Shown piece by piece: positions 45,698 through 55,907 of a DNA stretch of 64,000 nucleotides. The notes under the pieces were generated by a model. That model was given only the letters and a program-made list of their open reading frames with translations. It was not told the DNA's origin and made no database searches. The position numbers were made by a program, and so were the translations under genes. The stretch is from CAXBGS01 sp963975425 (lineage in GTDB: Bacteria; Planctomycetota; Planctomycetia; Pirellulales; Pirellulaceae). The stretch covers positions 372,001 through 436,000 of the forward strand of contig CAXBGS010000004.1 of assembly GCA_963975425.1 (NCBI GenBank), given 5' to 3'. Within the stretch, counting starts at the first letter, position 1, and each line of letters starts with the position of its first letter.

Positions 45698-46185
45698 TGA
45701 GCAAATTCTTCCGGTGTCGAATGGACATGGAGTTCCGACCTCGCATGTCGATCATAATTGGATTGCCGACTTTGATCCGTCCTGAATCGCCCGGCTGGTT
45801 TGACGAAGAGATTATTAACGTGAATTGAGAGGAGTCAAGGAAATTGTCCTGCCGCGACTTGCGGCCAACCGCCGCATTTCGCAGCGGCCGCGCGCCAGAC
45901 CTCAGCCGCGCCTGGCGTCCGTGTTAGCGATTCTCACGAACTGCGGTTCGCCGCAATCGATCACTTTTCTGTCAAGGGGGGAATCAGCAACACAGTTCCG
46001 ACCCAGTGGCGGATCAAGCCCAGGCGTTATCGTCGCAAAAGGCCGCTCTTTCCTGGTCGGTTGTGATCCCCCCACGCGATAAAGCTTCACAACATCCGCA
46101 AATCAAATACGATTTGCACAGCAAGAATTGCCCGAAAGTTTTTCCAAAATTTTCTTTTTATTCTCCCAGACATCGGACGTTTCTC
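45698..46185. other. Intergenic region upstream of the YjbQ gene
   Basis: About 490 bases. A GC-rich stretch with overlapping short inverted repeats (near 45850-45905) is the only structure seen. The region should contain the promoter of the small minus-strand gene and of the YjbQ gene; no further gene can be supported. Confidence 0.4.
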
Positions 46186-46602
46186 ATGTGGCTGCAGCGA
46201 AATCTGACGCTTCCCCCCGCCAGCCGCGGATTCCATTTGATCACCCGCAATGTCATCCAGGCGGTCCCCGAACTGGCGGATGTAGCGACCGGATGGATGC
46301 AAGTCTTTATCCAACACACCAGCGCATCCCTGACCATCAACGAGAACGCGGATCCGGATGTACGTGTTGATTTCGAGACCGCGATGAACCATGCGGTTCC
46401 CGAATCGCTGCCCTACGTTCACACACTCGAGGGCCCTGATGACATGCCGGCACACGTCAAGGCATCGATGATGGGCGCCAGCGTCATGATTCCGATCGGC
46501 GATGGCCGGTTGCAACTTGGCACATGGCAGGGCATCTATCTATGCGAGCACCGTGACCGGGCGAGTGGCCGCCGACTGGTCATCACGATCCACGGCGAGT
46601 GA
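46186..46602 (+). CDS. YjbQ (UPF0047) family protein
   Basis: The ATG at 46186 starts MWLQRNLTLPPASRGFHLIT, the usual YjbQ length (~138 residues). Family motifs are FIQHTSASLTINENADPDV and GTWQGIYLCEHRD with conserved His and Asp residues. YjbQ-type proteins have been linked to thiamine-phosphate metabolism; the role in this organism is not certain. The frame extends upstream to 46006 but that stretch shows no domain. It converges with the next minus-strand gene (2 bases apart). Confidence 0.9.
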   Translation: MWLQRNLTLPPASRGFHLITRNVIQAVPELADVATGWMQVFIQHTSASLTINENADPDVRVDFETAMNHAVPESLPYVHTLEGPDDMPAHVKASMMGASVMIPIGDGRLQLGTWQGIYLCEHRDRASGRRLVITIHGE

Positions 46603-46604
46603 TC

Positions 46605-49340
46605 TCACTTGCCCTTTTTCACCTTCGCGTATTTGGGCATGTTTGCTTGGCTGCGCATCATCGATGCCACCAATGCGGTCCAGCCGGTTTGGTGGCTGGC
46701 GCCGATCCCTTTGCCGGTGTCGGCATGAAAGTACTCGTAAAACAGAACCAGATCATTCCAGTCCGGATCATCGGCGTATCGAGATTCTTCGCCGTGGGCC
46801 GGACGACTGCCGCTAGGATCTTTCTCGAATAGCGAAATCATCCGGCACTCAAGGTCCCTGGCGATCTCTAACAGCGTCGCGACATTCCCGCTGCCGGTCG
46901 GATACTCGACACGAAAATCATCGCCATAGAAAACGTGATAACGTTTCAGGGACTGGATCAACAAAAAATTGGTGGGAAACCAAATCGGCCCGCGCCAGTT
47001 GCTGTTGCCGCCGAACATCGCACTGTCGCTTTCGCCGGGAACATAGTGCACGACATGATGTTCGCCGCCGAAGTCAAACACGTAGGGATTGTCACGATGG
47101 ATCGCCGACATGCTGCGGATTCCATAGGGCGACAGAAACTCGGATTCATCCAACATGATCGACAGTAGTTTGCGGAATCGATCTTCCGAGGGAATCGCCA
47201 ACAGACGCCGACAGTTCTCTCCGTCGCCGTCATCGGATTCCATGTACGTCATGTGCTTGGAAAGGCTGCCACGGTTTTCCAGGAACCACTTCATGCGGCG
47301 AGTAAACCCGGGCAACTTGTTGATGATCGATTCTTCCAGGATCACGCCGGTCATTAGCGGCAGCAGCCCGACCAATGAACGCACGCGCATCGGGATCGAC
47401 TGTCCATCCACATACAAGTGGTCGTAATAGAACCCGTCGGTTTCGTCCCAGAGACCACCGTCATCCATGTTGTTGGTCGCTTCGGCGATGGCCACGTAAT
47501 GCTCAAAGAACTTGCTGGCCATGTCACCGTAGGCTTCGCTGTCTTCGGCCAATTCGATAGCCATTCGCAACATCGTGCCACAATAGAACGCCATCCAAGC
47601 CGTGCCGTCGGCCTGTTCTAAGTGACCTTTGGGCATCGGCTTGCTGCGATCAAAGACGCCGATGTTATCCAGCCCCAAAAAGCCGCCAGAAAAAATATTC
47701 TTTCCACGCGGGTCCTTGCGATTGACCCACCACGTGAAATTCAACAACAGCTTTTGAAACGCGCGGGCAAGAAACACTTTGTCACGTTGCTGCGGCGGGC
47801 CGGTCGCTTTATAGACCTGCCAGACACCCCAGGCGTGTACCGGCGGATTCACGTCACCGAGCTGCCATTCGTAGGCCGGGATTTGTCCGCTGGGATGCAT
47901 GTACCATTCGCGCAAGAACAATAACATTTGCTCTTTGGCAAAATGTGGATCCAGATGCGCCATCGGCACCATATGGAACGCCAAGTCCCAGGCGGCGTAC
48001 CAAGGGTATTCCCACTTGTCCGGCATCGAGATCACGTCGCGATTGAACAGATGTCGCCATTCGCTGTTACGGCCGTTCTTTCGTGACTCGCTTGCCGGCG
48101 GCCCGTTGGGATCACCGCTTAACCAAGTTGCGACGCTGTAGTAGTAAAACTGTTTTGTCCACAACAGTCCGGCATAGGCTTGTCGTGCGATCGCTTGTCG
48201 GTCTTCGCTGATCGTATCGGCGATCCGAGTGGCGTAGAACTCATCGGCCTCGGCGATACGTGCGTCGAAGCAAGCGTCGAAAGAATCGCCGAACGCTTCC
48301 GCGGCATACCGCCGGGTGTCGCCACCGGATGCATCAGCAATGACGGGCTCATCGGTGTGGGCCAAACGCAACTTCACGGTGTACGATTCGCCGGCCGGGA
48401 TCATGAGCAATCCGTATGCGGCGCACTTGGTACCGCGCCGCTGAGGACAGACCGCTCGCGTGTTGCCGACGACCACGTATTCGTTGAACGCGTCTTTGTA
48501 GTATTCCGATTCGCTGGGCAACCCCGGATGCAATTCGGCATTGGTTTCGTTGTCAGTGAATAACCAATTCCACTGCTCGGACGATTCCGCACCGCCAAAT
48601 CGATCGCAGGCCAACCAAAACGTTTGCAGCGTTTCGTGGTTGGCGACAACCACGTCGTTTTCGATATGCATCGATGGCCGCATCGTGCACCCCTCGTCGG
48701 TGCATTGCCATGTCCAGGTGTTGCGAAAAAACATTTGCGGCAAGACGTGCAACACGGCGGCCTGCGGACCGCGATTGTGAATCGTCAGCCGCATCAGCAA
48801 ATCGTTGGGCCCCGCCTTGGCATATTCGGCGACCACATCAAAGTATCGCGATTGATCGAAAGCGGCGGTGTCGGTCAGTTCATACTCGGGCTGATTCCGA
48901 TCACGACTGCGACTGACGTCGGCAAGTTCTTCATACGGATATTTGCTTTGGGGATACTTGTACAGCGCCTTCATGTAGCTGTGCGTGGGCGTGCTATCGA
49001 GATAGTAATAGCATTCCTTGACGTCTTCGCCGTGGTTGCCTTCGGGCCCGGTCACGCCGAACAACCGCTCTTTCAGAATCGAATCGCGACCGTTCCACAG
49101 GCCGACCGACAAACAGAGCCGGCACTCGCGATCGCTAACGCCCAGCAATCCGTCTTCGCCCCAGCGATACGCGCGGCTGCGCGCGTGGTCGTGTGGAAAA
49201 TACGCCCACGTCGCATCACCGCCTTCGCTGTAATCTTCGCGCACCGTGCCCCATTGTCGCTCGGACAAATAGGGCCCCCAACGCTGCCAGTTTTTCTCTC
49301 GCTTCTTGCTTTCGAGCAAACGTTGGTCTTCGGCAGTCAT
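46605..49340 (-). CDS. GH63/MGH1-like glycoside hydrolase
   Basis: A 911-residue cytoplasmic-looking protein without signal peptide. It opens with a WGPYLSERQWGTVREDYS motif and has an (alpha/alpha)6-barrel domain. Likely catalytic acidic residues lie around PWYAAWDLAFHMVPMA and the stretch WRGPIWFPTNFLLIQSL, typical of MGH1-like GH63 family proteins, including mannosylglycerate hydrolases and related glucosidases. Substrate could be glucosylglycerate or mannosylglycerate, an osmolyte of salt-adapted bacteria, but this is inference. Confidence 0.88.
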   Translation of the reverse strand: MTAEDQRLLESKKREKNWQRWGPYLSERQWGTVREDYSEGGDATWAYFPHDHARSRAYRWGEDGLLGVSDRECRLCLSVGLWNGRDSILKERLFGVTGPEGNHGEDVKECYYYLDSTPTHSYMKALYKYPQSKYPYEELADVSRSRDRNQPEYELTDTAAFDQSRYFDVVAEYAKAGPNDLLMRLTIHNRGPQAAVLHVLPQMFFRNTWTWQCTDEGCTMRPSMHIENDVVVANHETLQTFWLACDRFGGAESSEQWNWLFTDNETNAELHPGLPSESEYYKDAFNEYVVVGNTRAVCPQRRGTKCAAYGLLMIPAGESYTVKLRLAHTDEPVIADASGGDTRRYAAEAFGDSFDACFDARIAEADEFYATRIADTISEDRQAIARQAYAGLLWTKQFYYYSVATWLSGDPNGPPASESRKNGRNSEWRHLFNRDVISMPDKWEYPWYAAWDLAFHMVPMAHLDPHFAKEQMLLFLREWYMHPSGQIPAYEWQLGDVNPPVHAWGVWQVYKATGPPQQRDKVFLARAFQKLLLNFTWWVNRKDPRGKNIFSGGFLGLDNIGVFDRSKPMPKGHLEQADGTAWMAFYCGTMLRMAIELAEDSEAYGDMASKFFEHYVAIAEATNNMDDGGLWDETDGFYYDHLYVDGQSIPMRVRSLVGLLPLMTGVILEESIINKLPGFTRRMKWFLENRGSLSKHMTYMESDDGDGENCRRLLAIPSEDRFRKLLSIMLDESEFLSPYGIRSMSAIHRDNPYVFDFGGEHHVVHYVPGESDSAMFGGNSNWRGPIWFPTNFLLIQSLKRYHVFYGDDFRVEYPTGSGNVATLLEIARDLECRMISLFEKDPSGSRPAHGEESRYADDPDWNDLVLFYEYFHADTGKGIGASHQTGWTALVASMMRSQANMPKYAKVKKGK

Positions 49341-49475
49341 TGCAATCTCTTGGGGTGACGATCAAACGCAGACTGGAACGAACACGAGTCCCTTCCAGCG
49401 GAACCGACCCTCGGATTATCGACACCGAATGGGTTCACGACGCAATCCGGCCCATGAGTCGGACTTTGGTGAGTC

Positions 49476-50663
49476 TTACGCTTCGTCCAGCAAGTCGACC
49501 GCAGCGAATGCTTTTCCTTCCAGCATCGCCAGACTTGCGCCACCACCGGTACTGACATGGCTGACCTTATCGGCGAATCCGAGTTGTTCGCATGCCGCGG
49601 CGCTGTCACCCCCACCGATGATGCTGATCGCATCGCTATCGGCGACAGCCTGCGCGACGACCTTGGTGCCTTCGTCAAACGGCGGCATTTCGAACACGCC
49701 CATGGGCCCGTTCCAAACAACCGTCTTGGCGCCGGCAATCACCGCGGCGTATCGCTTGGCGGTTTCCGGCCCGATGTCCAGCCCTTCGAAACCGTCTGGA
49801 ATTTCACCGGCCGGCACGACCTTTTTGTTGCAGTCGCTGCTAAAGTCATCACCACAGTGCGTGTCGACAGGCAGATGCAGCTTGTCACCGCCCTTGGCGA
49901 TCAGATCCTTTGCCAAATCGACCTTGTCTTTCTCCACCAGGCTGCCGCCGACCTTGCCGTCGGTCGCCAGCGAGAACGTGTACGCCATCGCGCCGCCAAT
50001 CAAGACGGCATCACAAATGCCCAACAGGTTTTCGATGACTTTGATTTTGTCGCTGACCTTTGCACCGCCCAGAATGGCAACGAAAGGCCGTGCGGGATTG
50101 CTGATTGCGTCGGTCAGGTATTGAATCTCTTTGGCAACCAAGTGGCCGACGACGCGCGGCTTACCCGCCATCGCTTCGGGGACGGCAACCATCGATGCGT
50201 CCATCCGGTGACACGTGCCGAAGGCGTCATTGCAATAGGCGTCGGCCATCGAAGCCAATTGGCCCGCGAATTCGGCGCATCCTTTTTTCTCACCATCGTT
50301 GAACCGCAGATTTTCCAGCACCAACACGTCCCCATCGTTCAATGCGGCGGCTTTCGCCTTGGCGTCATCACCGACGGTGTCCGAGGCGAATGCGACTGGC
50401 TTGCCCAGCAACTCGCCCAGTCGTTTTGCGGCCGGCGCGAGACTGAATTTCGAGTCACCACCATCGCCCTTGGGACGTCCCAGGTGACTCATCAAGATCA
50501 GCTTTCCGCCGCGATCAATGACGCTCTTGATGCTCGGCAGCGCCATCCGAATCCGTCGGTCATCGGTGATCACTTGCTGGTCATCCAGAGGCACGTTGAA
50601 GTCGACGCGCATGAGAACGGTTTTGCTAGCTACTTCAATATCGTCGATCGTTTTTTTGGCCAT
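49476..50663 (-). CDS. pgk: Phosphoglycerate kinase
   Basis: A 395-residue glycolytic enzyme: VLMRVDFNVPLDD at the N-terminus, SHLGRPKGD, the KVSDKI region and the nucleotide site GGGDSAAA near the C-terminus. It converts 1,3-bisphosphoglycerate and ADP to 3-phosphoglycerate and ATP. Length and motifs are standard. A long open frame on the opposite strand inside this gene is a coding shadow. Confidence 0.97.
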   Translation of the reverse strand: MAKKTIDDIEVASKTVLMRVDFNVPLDDQQVITDDRRIRMALPSIKSVIDRGGKLILMSHLGRPKGDGGDSKFSLAPAAKRLGELLGKPVAFASDTVGDDAKAKAAALNDGDVLVLENLRFNDGEKKGCAEFAGQLASMADAYCNDAFGTCHRMDASMVAVPEAMAGKPRVVGHLVAKEIQYLTDAISNPARPFVAILGGAKVSDKIKVIENLLGICDAVLIGGAMAYTFSLATDGKVGGSLVEKDKVDLAKDLIAKGGDKLHLPVDTHCGDDFSSDCNKKVVPAGEIPDGFEGLDIGPETAKRYAAVIAGAKTVVWNGPMGVFEMPPFDEGTKVVAQAVADSDAISIIGGGDSAAACEQLGFADKVSHVSTGGGASLAMLEGKAFAAVDLLDEA

Positions 50664-50938
50664 AGCAGAATACTGGTGGTTGCGGAGAAGGTGACGGCGT
50701 GGATGTTATCCCGCGATTATCGGGAAACAACGCAAAGTGTCGAGTAGACAGGATTTCTCTCGGCGAATTGCTATCGGCTGCGTTCCTTCCCAAGCGATTC
50801 TTTTCCTCAACCCTTTGCCCCGGTCGTGCCGAAAATTCCCATTAAGTATCCCCCGGGCTCACTTGCCGTTGGGATTGGCGTCGATGCGTTCCGGTGTCGC
50901 CGCAGATGGAACTGTGAAAAACGTTCGGGGGGACGTCG

Positions 50939-51844
50939 GTGGCAAAAAGATCGGGCATCACGATCGTGCGCGGTGGAATCATCGCGGCGCTGCTGGCTCT
51001 GCCGATGGCAGCGTCCGATGCGCAGGATCGGTCGGCCCGAGGACACGCGGCCGGCCAACGATCGACCACCAACCAGAACCGCGAAAACCATTCGCTGTTT
51101 CCGACCAGCACCGCCCGGCAACGCAAAGAGACACTCAACGCGCTGCCGATGGCACGCCTGACACCTCAGGCCCGCCGGCGCATCCTGTCGATCGCGGAAT
51201 CGCCGACATTCTATCGACGTTTACCGACACAAGCGATTTCATGCGACCGTGACATGTTCCTGTTCCTGACGCGCAATCCGGACGTCTTGGTCGGGATTTG
51301 GGACCTGCTGGGAATCACGAACGTCGAAATCGAACGCAAGGGGCCCTACCAACTGCAAGCCGTCGATGGCAGCGGAACAAGTTGCACCGTGGACTTGGTG
51401 TATGGCGATCCCAATTTGCACGTGTTTGTCGCCGACGGTCGATACGACGGAAAAATGACCGCCAAACCGATCGAGGGTAAGGGCGTGTTCATCTTGCGAA
51501 GCCAGTATGCGATTGACGCCGATGGGGGCACGACCGTGACCGGCAAACTGGACTGCTTCGTTCACTTTGATGGGATCGGAGTCGATCTGGTCGTGAGAAC
51601 GCTAAGCGGATTGATCGGGCGCTCGGCCGATAACAACTTCATCGAAACGGCGAGATTCATTTCGCAAATCTCACAGTCTGCCGAATCGAACCCGCCCGCC
51701 ATGATCGACGTGGCACAACGACTGCCTCAGGTGCAACCGGCGACCAAGGTTCAATTCGTCGACGTCATCACGACGGTTGCCAAACGCCAAGCGGCGACAC
51801 CTCGCACCGCAAACCGGCCGCTGTTCGTCCCGACGAAACACTAG
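50939..51844 (+). CDS. Hypothetical exported protein
   Basis: A 301-residue protein with a signal-like N-terminus (TIVRGGIIAALLALPMAASDA) starting with GTG after a G-rich site (GGGGGGA). The middle is a globular domain (VGIWDLLGITNVEIERKGPYQL) with no family I recognise. Its C-terminus ends RPLFVPTKH. It is read away from pgk and converges with the PEP-CTERM gene. Confidence 0.75.
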   Translation: MAKRSGITIVRGGIIAALLALPMAASDAQDRSARGHAAGQRSTTNQNRENHSLFPTSTARQRKETLNALPMARLTPQARRRILSIAESPTFYRRLPTQAISCDRDMFLFLTRNPDVLVGIWDLLGITNVEIERKGPYQLQAVDGSGTSCTVDLVYGDPNLHVFVADGRYDGKMTAKPIEGKGVFILRSQYAIDADGGTTVTGKLDCFVHFDGIGVDLVVRTLSGLIGRSADNNFIETARFISQISQSAESNPPAMIDVAQRLPQVQPATKVQFVDVITTVAKRQAATPRTANRPLFVPTKH

Positions 51845-51855
51845 TTCGCCGCAAG

Positions 51856-52545
51856 CTATCGCCGGCGACGCCGCAGCGCGATACAGCCCGACAGGGCGGC
51901 ACACAGAGCAAACGTCCCAGGCTCGGGAACGACCGTGACCGTGGCCGGCCCCGACACCGTCACGTCAATGAAGTCGGCATTCAAGTTATCGACGGCAACC
52001 GGATCGAACGTATCATCGATTGCGACGCTAAACGATTCGCCGATGACTGCCAAAGGCCCGGTGCCGGGCGGAACGATATGCGTGAACTGCAACTGGGTTA
52101 GCAGCCGCGGTTCTGTCAGAGTCATATCGTCGAGGTTGAACGTTAAATCGAATGCGAAGAGATAGTTGTTCACGCCCATGTTAACCGACTGAGTATCGTT
52201 AACCGCGGCCCCAAGGTTGACGGCATCACTGTTACCAAAGAACAGATAGTCGGATGCCGGATCGGTCAAGAAGAACTCATCATGCGGGTCGGCGAATTGC
52301 AGCGAACTCAGCTGACCGGGCTCGGATGCACTGATCAAAAACGGGACTTCGAATGCATTCAGTGTCTGCGGGCCGTTCGTGGGCGAGATCGTGACATCGA
52401 TGCTTGTCATTCCCCCCGGATTCACATTGGCATCCATCAACTCAATCGTGACGCCTTGGGCGTCAACCGCTGTGGACTGCAGCACGAGGGCTGAAAACAG
52501 CGCAACGGCTGAAGCAAACGTTGGAATCAAGCTGTGTTTACGCAT
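51856..52545 (-). CDS. PEP-CTERM sorting-domain protein
   Basis: A signal peptide (SLIPTFASAVALFSALVLQS) and a beta-rich body (cohesin-like) precede the C-terminal sorting tail VVPEPGTFALCAALSGC followed by IALRRRRR. Such proteins are processed by exosortase and exported to the surface or matrix. No exosortase gene is in the window. I chose ATG 52545; an earlier start at 52638 would put a second leader in front. Confidence 0.88.
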   Translation of the reverse strand: MRKHSLIPTFASAVALFSALVLQSTAVDAQGVTIELMDANVNPGGMTSIDVTISPTNGPQTLNAFEVPFLISASEPGQLSSLQFADPHDEFFLTDPASDYLFFGNSDAVNLGAAVNDTQSVNMGVNNYLFAFDLTFNLDDMTLTEPRLLTQLQFTHIVPPGTGPLAVIGESFSVAIDDTFDPVAVDNLNADFIDVTVSGPATVTVVPEPGTFALCAALSGCIALRRRRR

Positions 52546-52719
52546 AGTTGCTTCTCGGAGGGAGTGATTCAATTTGAGCGGAAAAGCCCTGGGGAAGAGA
52601 GATACGATAATAACGCTTAGCGAGCCGAATGTCACCAAAAGCCTGCCTAAGAAGTCTTAAATTCTGCCGCTCCCCCCAACGCTCAAGGGCAAGAGCCGCC
52701 CAAGGTCAAGAACTCAGTG

Positions 52720-53541
52720 CTAGGGCAAGAACTTGCGAGCGACCGCTGCTATGTGCGCGGGACCCGTGCCACAGCACCCCCCAATCAGAACGGACCCAGC
52801 CTCACTCCAAGAGCGGGCAAAAGCAAGATACTTGTCCGCCCCCAGCGACGGATCGCTGGCCCAGCCGACTTGGTCATCGACATCGCCGGCATTGGCATAA
52901 GCACCAATGGGTACGCCTGGATGGTCATCGGCGAGCCGCCGCACAAACGGCAACGTCACCTGTGCAGGCGTGCAGTTCACTAGCACTGCCGTCGCGCCGC
53001 AGTCGATTGCGACCGACGCAGCCGCCGACATCTGCTCGGCACTCAACAGATCCCCGCTGGGCCCCGCGGTCAGCGCCAGCCAAGTCTCCACGCCCGTCCT
53101 GACGGCTTCTTCCACCGCGATCGCTGCCTCGCCCGCGTGAGGGAACGTCTCACATAACAGAATATCGCAGCCAGAATCGGCTAAGACCTTCGCTAACTCA
53201 CGATGCTCGGGGCGTGGGTCGCTGGGCGACAGATCGGGCCGGTAGCAATCCTCCAACGGTGCAATGCTGCCGGCAACGCGGTGATCGACGGGAACCGATT
53301 CCCGGACAATTCGCACCGCCGCTCGTGCCATCGTTTCCCAACGGTCGCCCACGGTTCGCCGCTTGGTGCGGAATGTATTTGCGGTGTGAACCGTTGCACC
53401 GGCGGCGGCATAATCGCGATGAATCTCGGCAATCACTTCCGGCGCCGAATCGATGGCGGCGGCACTCCACAGCGGCAGCCTCGTCGAAACGCCGCGAGCG
53501 TCCAGTTCGGTCCCCAGCGGCCCGTCAAGAATTGTCACCAT
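52720..53541 (-). CDS. Homocysteine S-methyltransferase family protein
   Basis: A 273-residue single-domain protein of the homocysteine methyltransferase family, opening ILDGPLGTELDARGV. The zinc-binding cysteines are present as VLVNC and as GGCCGTGP. It could use S-methylmethionine or another methyl donor; the sequence does not decide. It is read away from the LacI operon and the 270-base spacer holds the LacI operator. Confidence 0.9.
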   Translation of the reverse strand: MVTILDGPLGTELDARGVSTRLPLWSAAAIDSAPEVIAEIHRDYAAAGATVHTANTFRTKRRTVGDRWETMARAAVRIVRESVPVDHRVAGSIAPLEDCYRPDLSPSDPRPEHRELAKVLADSGCDILLCETFPHAGEAAIAVEEAVRTGVETWLALTAGPSGDLLSAEQMSAAASVAIDCGATAVLVNCTPAQVTLPFVRRLADDHPGVPIGAYANAGDVDDQVGWASDPSLGADKYLAFARSWSEAGSVLIGGCCGTGPAHIAAVARKFLP

Positions 53542-53775
53542 AAAATCAACGCTCCTCTCGGGTTAGCCGCATCTCTAGCCATCCTCGCTGGATATCAAAT
53601 CGGCCCCTCAGCCCACTTGTTCCCGCGATTCAGATCGCCGATCAACGCGGTACATCTACCCGGCCCATTATGGCGATCGGAAACCTCGACGACACGCCTG
53701 GCCGAACGAACCGAGCGGCGGATCGCGGATTGTCTCCGGCGGCTTGCAATGGCGGACGTCGCGACCTAACATGGC

Positions 53776-53793
53776 TGCACAATCGATTGTGCA
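53776..53793. promoter_or_regulatory. Perfect 18-base palindrome, probable LacI-family operator
   Basis: TGCACAATCGATTGTGCA is a perfect inverted repeat centred on ATCGAT, located 18 bases before the LacI gene start. LacI-family operators are commonly such 14-18-base palindromes with a central CG. The placement suggests autoregulation and control of the operon. Confidence 0.8.
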
Positions 53794-53811
53794 AGGGCTT
53801 TCAGCGAATTA

Positions 53812-54852
53812 ATGAGCAAGAATCCTCTCGAAACGATCACACTGCAGACGGTCGCCGACGCTGCCGGCGTCAGTGTTTCGACTGCATCCCGAGCATTGGC
53901 GGGGAAAGCGAAGTCGTATCGGATCAGCGACAAGACCGAGAAACTGGTTCGCGAGGCCGCCGAACGTCTTGGATTTCGCCCCAGTCGGGTCGCCCGCTCC
54001 CTCCGGTCACAACGAACCGGATTGATCGGTGTCGTCGTCCCCGATATCTCCAACCCATTCTTCGCCGCGATCGCAAAGGAAGTCACGTTGGAAGCCGAGG
54101 TGGATGGCTATTCGGTGCTGCTAGCGGACAGCCGCGAATCGACCGAGACCGAACAACGGCTGATCACCGAATTCCTGGATCGACAAATCGAAGCCCTGGT
54201 TGTCTGCCCGGTGGGTACCGAGTCCACGCACCTTGCCGCCGCCGATCGCTCGGGCATCCCCGTCGTGTTGGTCGACCGAACGTTTCCGGATGCGGACATG
54301 GTGCAAGTGACATCGGATCACATCGGCGGTGCGAAAGCGGCGATCACATTACTGTTGGAACAGGGACATCGGAATATCGGAATCCTGCAGGGCCTGCCGA
54401 AGACACTGCCCAATCAGCAGCGTTTGGACGGCGTTCGCTCCACTCTTCAGTCGCAACAAATCCCCTTCGATACCACGCGTGTCGCCGGAGACAACTTCAC
54501 CGAAACATCCGGACATCAATCCGCGATCGAAATCTTGTCTCGGCACCCTGATACCACCGCACTGTTTGCTTTCAGCACTCCCAACGCGATGGGTGCGCTG
54601 CGGGCTGCGGCGGAGGTCGGGCTAGACGTACCTCGGCAACTTTCGATTGTCGCGTTTGACGATGCGCCGTTCGCCGAGTTTCTGAAAGTGCCGCTGTCGA
54701 CGATCTCTCAAGATGTTCGCCGACTGGGTACGACGGCAGCAAAACTTGTGTCGAATCATCTACGCACCGGCAAACGTCCACATCAAAAACTTCATCACGT
54801 CGACGTCGCCATCATCCGGCGTCTGTCAATCCACGAGGCACCTACATGTTGA
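53812..54852 (+). CDS. LacI-family transcriptional regulator
   Basis: Residues 9-55 are a LacI-type HTH with hinge (ITLQTVADAAGVSVSTASRA), followed by a periplasmic-binding-protein-like sensor (LIGVVVPDISNPFFAAIA). Length 346. The gene overlaps the nucleoside hydrolase start by 7 bases, placing the regulator at the head of its own operon. Ligand is likely ribose or a nucleoside, given the downstream genes; inference. Confidence 0.95.
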   Translation: MSKNPLETITLQTVADAAGVSVSTASRALAGKAKSYRISDKTEKLVREAAERLGFRPSRVARSLRSQRTGLIGVVVPDISNPFFAAIAKEVTLEAEVDGYSVLLADSRESTETEQRLITEFLDRQIEALVVCPVGTESTHLAAADRSGIPVVLVDRTFPDADMVQVTSDHIGGAKAAITLLLEQGHRNIGILQGLPKTLPNQQRLDGVRSTLQSQQIPFDTTRVAGDNFTETSGHQSAIEILSRHPDTTALFAFSTPNAMGALRAAAEVGLDVPRQLSIVAFDDAPFAEFLKVPLSTISQDVRRLGTTAAKLVSNHLRTGKRPHQKLHHVDVAIIRRLSIHEAPTC

Positions 54853-55907
54853 AATCATGGTCGATCCTGATGGGCCTGTTCTGGATCCTGCCAACGTCCT
54901 TTGGCATTGCGACCGAATTGCCCCAACCCGTGCCAATCATTTTTGATACCGACATTGGAAACGATTGTGACGATGTGTTGGCACTGGGAGTCATTCACGC
55001 GTTACAGTCACGCGGCGAATGTGAACTGTTGGCCGTCACCATCACCAAAGATCACGAGTACGCGGCCCCGTTTACCGATGCCGTCAATACGTTTTATGGT
55101 CGAGGCGACATTCCGATCGGCGTCTGTCGCAGCGGTATCACTGACCACGCGGGCAAATTCAACGCGCTATGCCAACAACGCGATGGTGATCAACTGCGAT
55201 ATCCGCACGACCTGTTGTCCGGAAACGATACGCCCGACGCGGTGGATGTATTACGAAAGGCGCTGGCGGGGGCCAATGACGGTTCAGTCGTGGTCGCGCA
55301 AGTCGGATTCTCGACCAATTTGGCCAACCTGTTGAAATCACGGCCAGATCAACACAGTCAGTTGTCCGGCATGGAACTGGTCAAACAGAAGGTTCGCTTG
55401 ATCTCAATCATGGCCGGTGCCTTTGCGCAAATCGAGAACAAACAAGGTGAGCTTTACGATCACAAAGAGTACAACGTCGTCAGAGACCTGCCAGCGGCCA
55501 TCAAGCTCTGCCGCGATTGGCCCACACCGATCGTGTGGAGCGGGTTCGAAATCGGCAAGACTTTGTTGTATCCGCATCAAAGCATCCTGCGAGACTACCG
55601 CTATGTGGATCACCATCCATTGCCCGAGGCTTACACGCTGTACAACCCGCCGCCGCACGATCGGCCGACTTGGGACCTGACGTCGGTGCTGCACGCGATT
55701 CGCCCGGACCAGAATTACTTTGATCTGTCACCTGCCGGACAAGTCACCGTTGAACCCGACGGTCTGACGACGTTCCATCCCAAAGCGAACGGTCGTGATC
55801 GATATCTGATTGTGAATGATCGGCAAAAGATCCGCACGACCGAAGCGTTGGTGCAATTATCCAGCCAGCCGCCTTGTCAATCGACCAACGGATCGACGAG
55901 GCCATGA
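54846..55907 (+). CDS. Exported nucleoside hydrolase, copy 1
   Basis: A signal peptide (SWSILMGLFWILPTSFGIA) is followed by the metal-binding DTDIGNDCDD motif (variant of the DxDxxxDD site of inosine/uridine-type nucleoside hydrolases). The C-terminal Asp of the active site is in HDRPTWDLTSVL. It shares long segments with copy 2 (GRDRYL; RPTWDLTSVL). Predicted to cleave purine or pyrimidine ribonucleosides outside the cytoplasm, giving ribose. It overlaps rbsK by 4 bases (ATGA). Confidence 0.9.
   Translation: MLKSWSILMGLFWILPTSFGIATELPQPVPIIFDTDIGNDCDDVLALGVIHALQSRGECELLAVTITKDHEYAAPFTDAVNTFYGRGDIPIGVCRSGITDHAGKFNALCQQRDGDQLRYPHDLLSGNDTPDAVDVLRKALAGANDGSVVVAQVGFSTNLANLLKSRPDQHSQLSGMELVKQKVRLISIMAGAFAQIENKQGELYDHKEYNVVRDLPAAIKLCRDWPTPIVWSGFEIGKTLLYPHQSILRDYRYVDHHPLPEAYTLYNPPPHDRPTWDLTSVLHAIRPDQNYFDLSPAGQVTVEPDGLTTFHPKANGRDRYLIVNDRQKIRTTEALVQLSSQPPCQSTNGSTRP

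Noticed and set aside
48624..49358. Open frame of 244 codons antisense to the GH63-like gene
   Set aside because: Same reason; the GH63-like gene on the other strand has motifs along its length.
49557..50747. Open frame of 396 codons on the plus strand opposite pgk
   Set aside because: It is antisense to a clear phosphoglycerate kinase and has no recognisable domain; long antisense frames are common in this codon usage.
53670..54551. Open frame of 293 codons overlapping the LacI gene in another frame
   Set aside because: It is Arg/Gly-rich without domains and is out of frame with a clear LacI protein.
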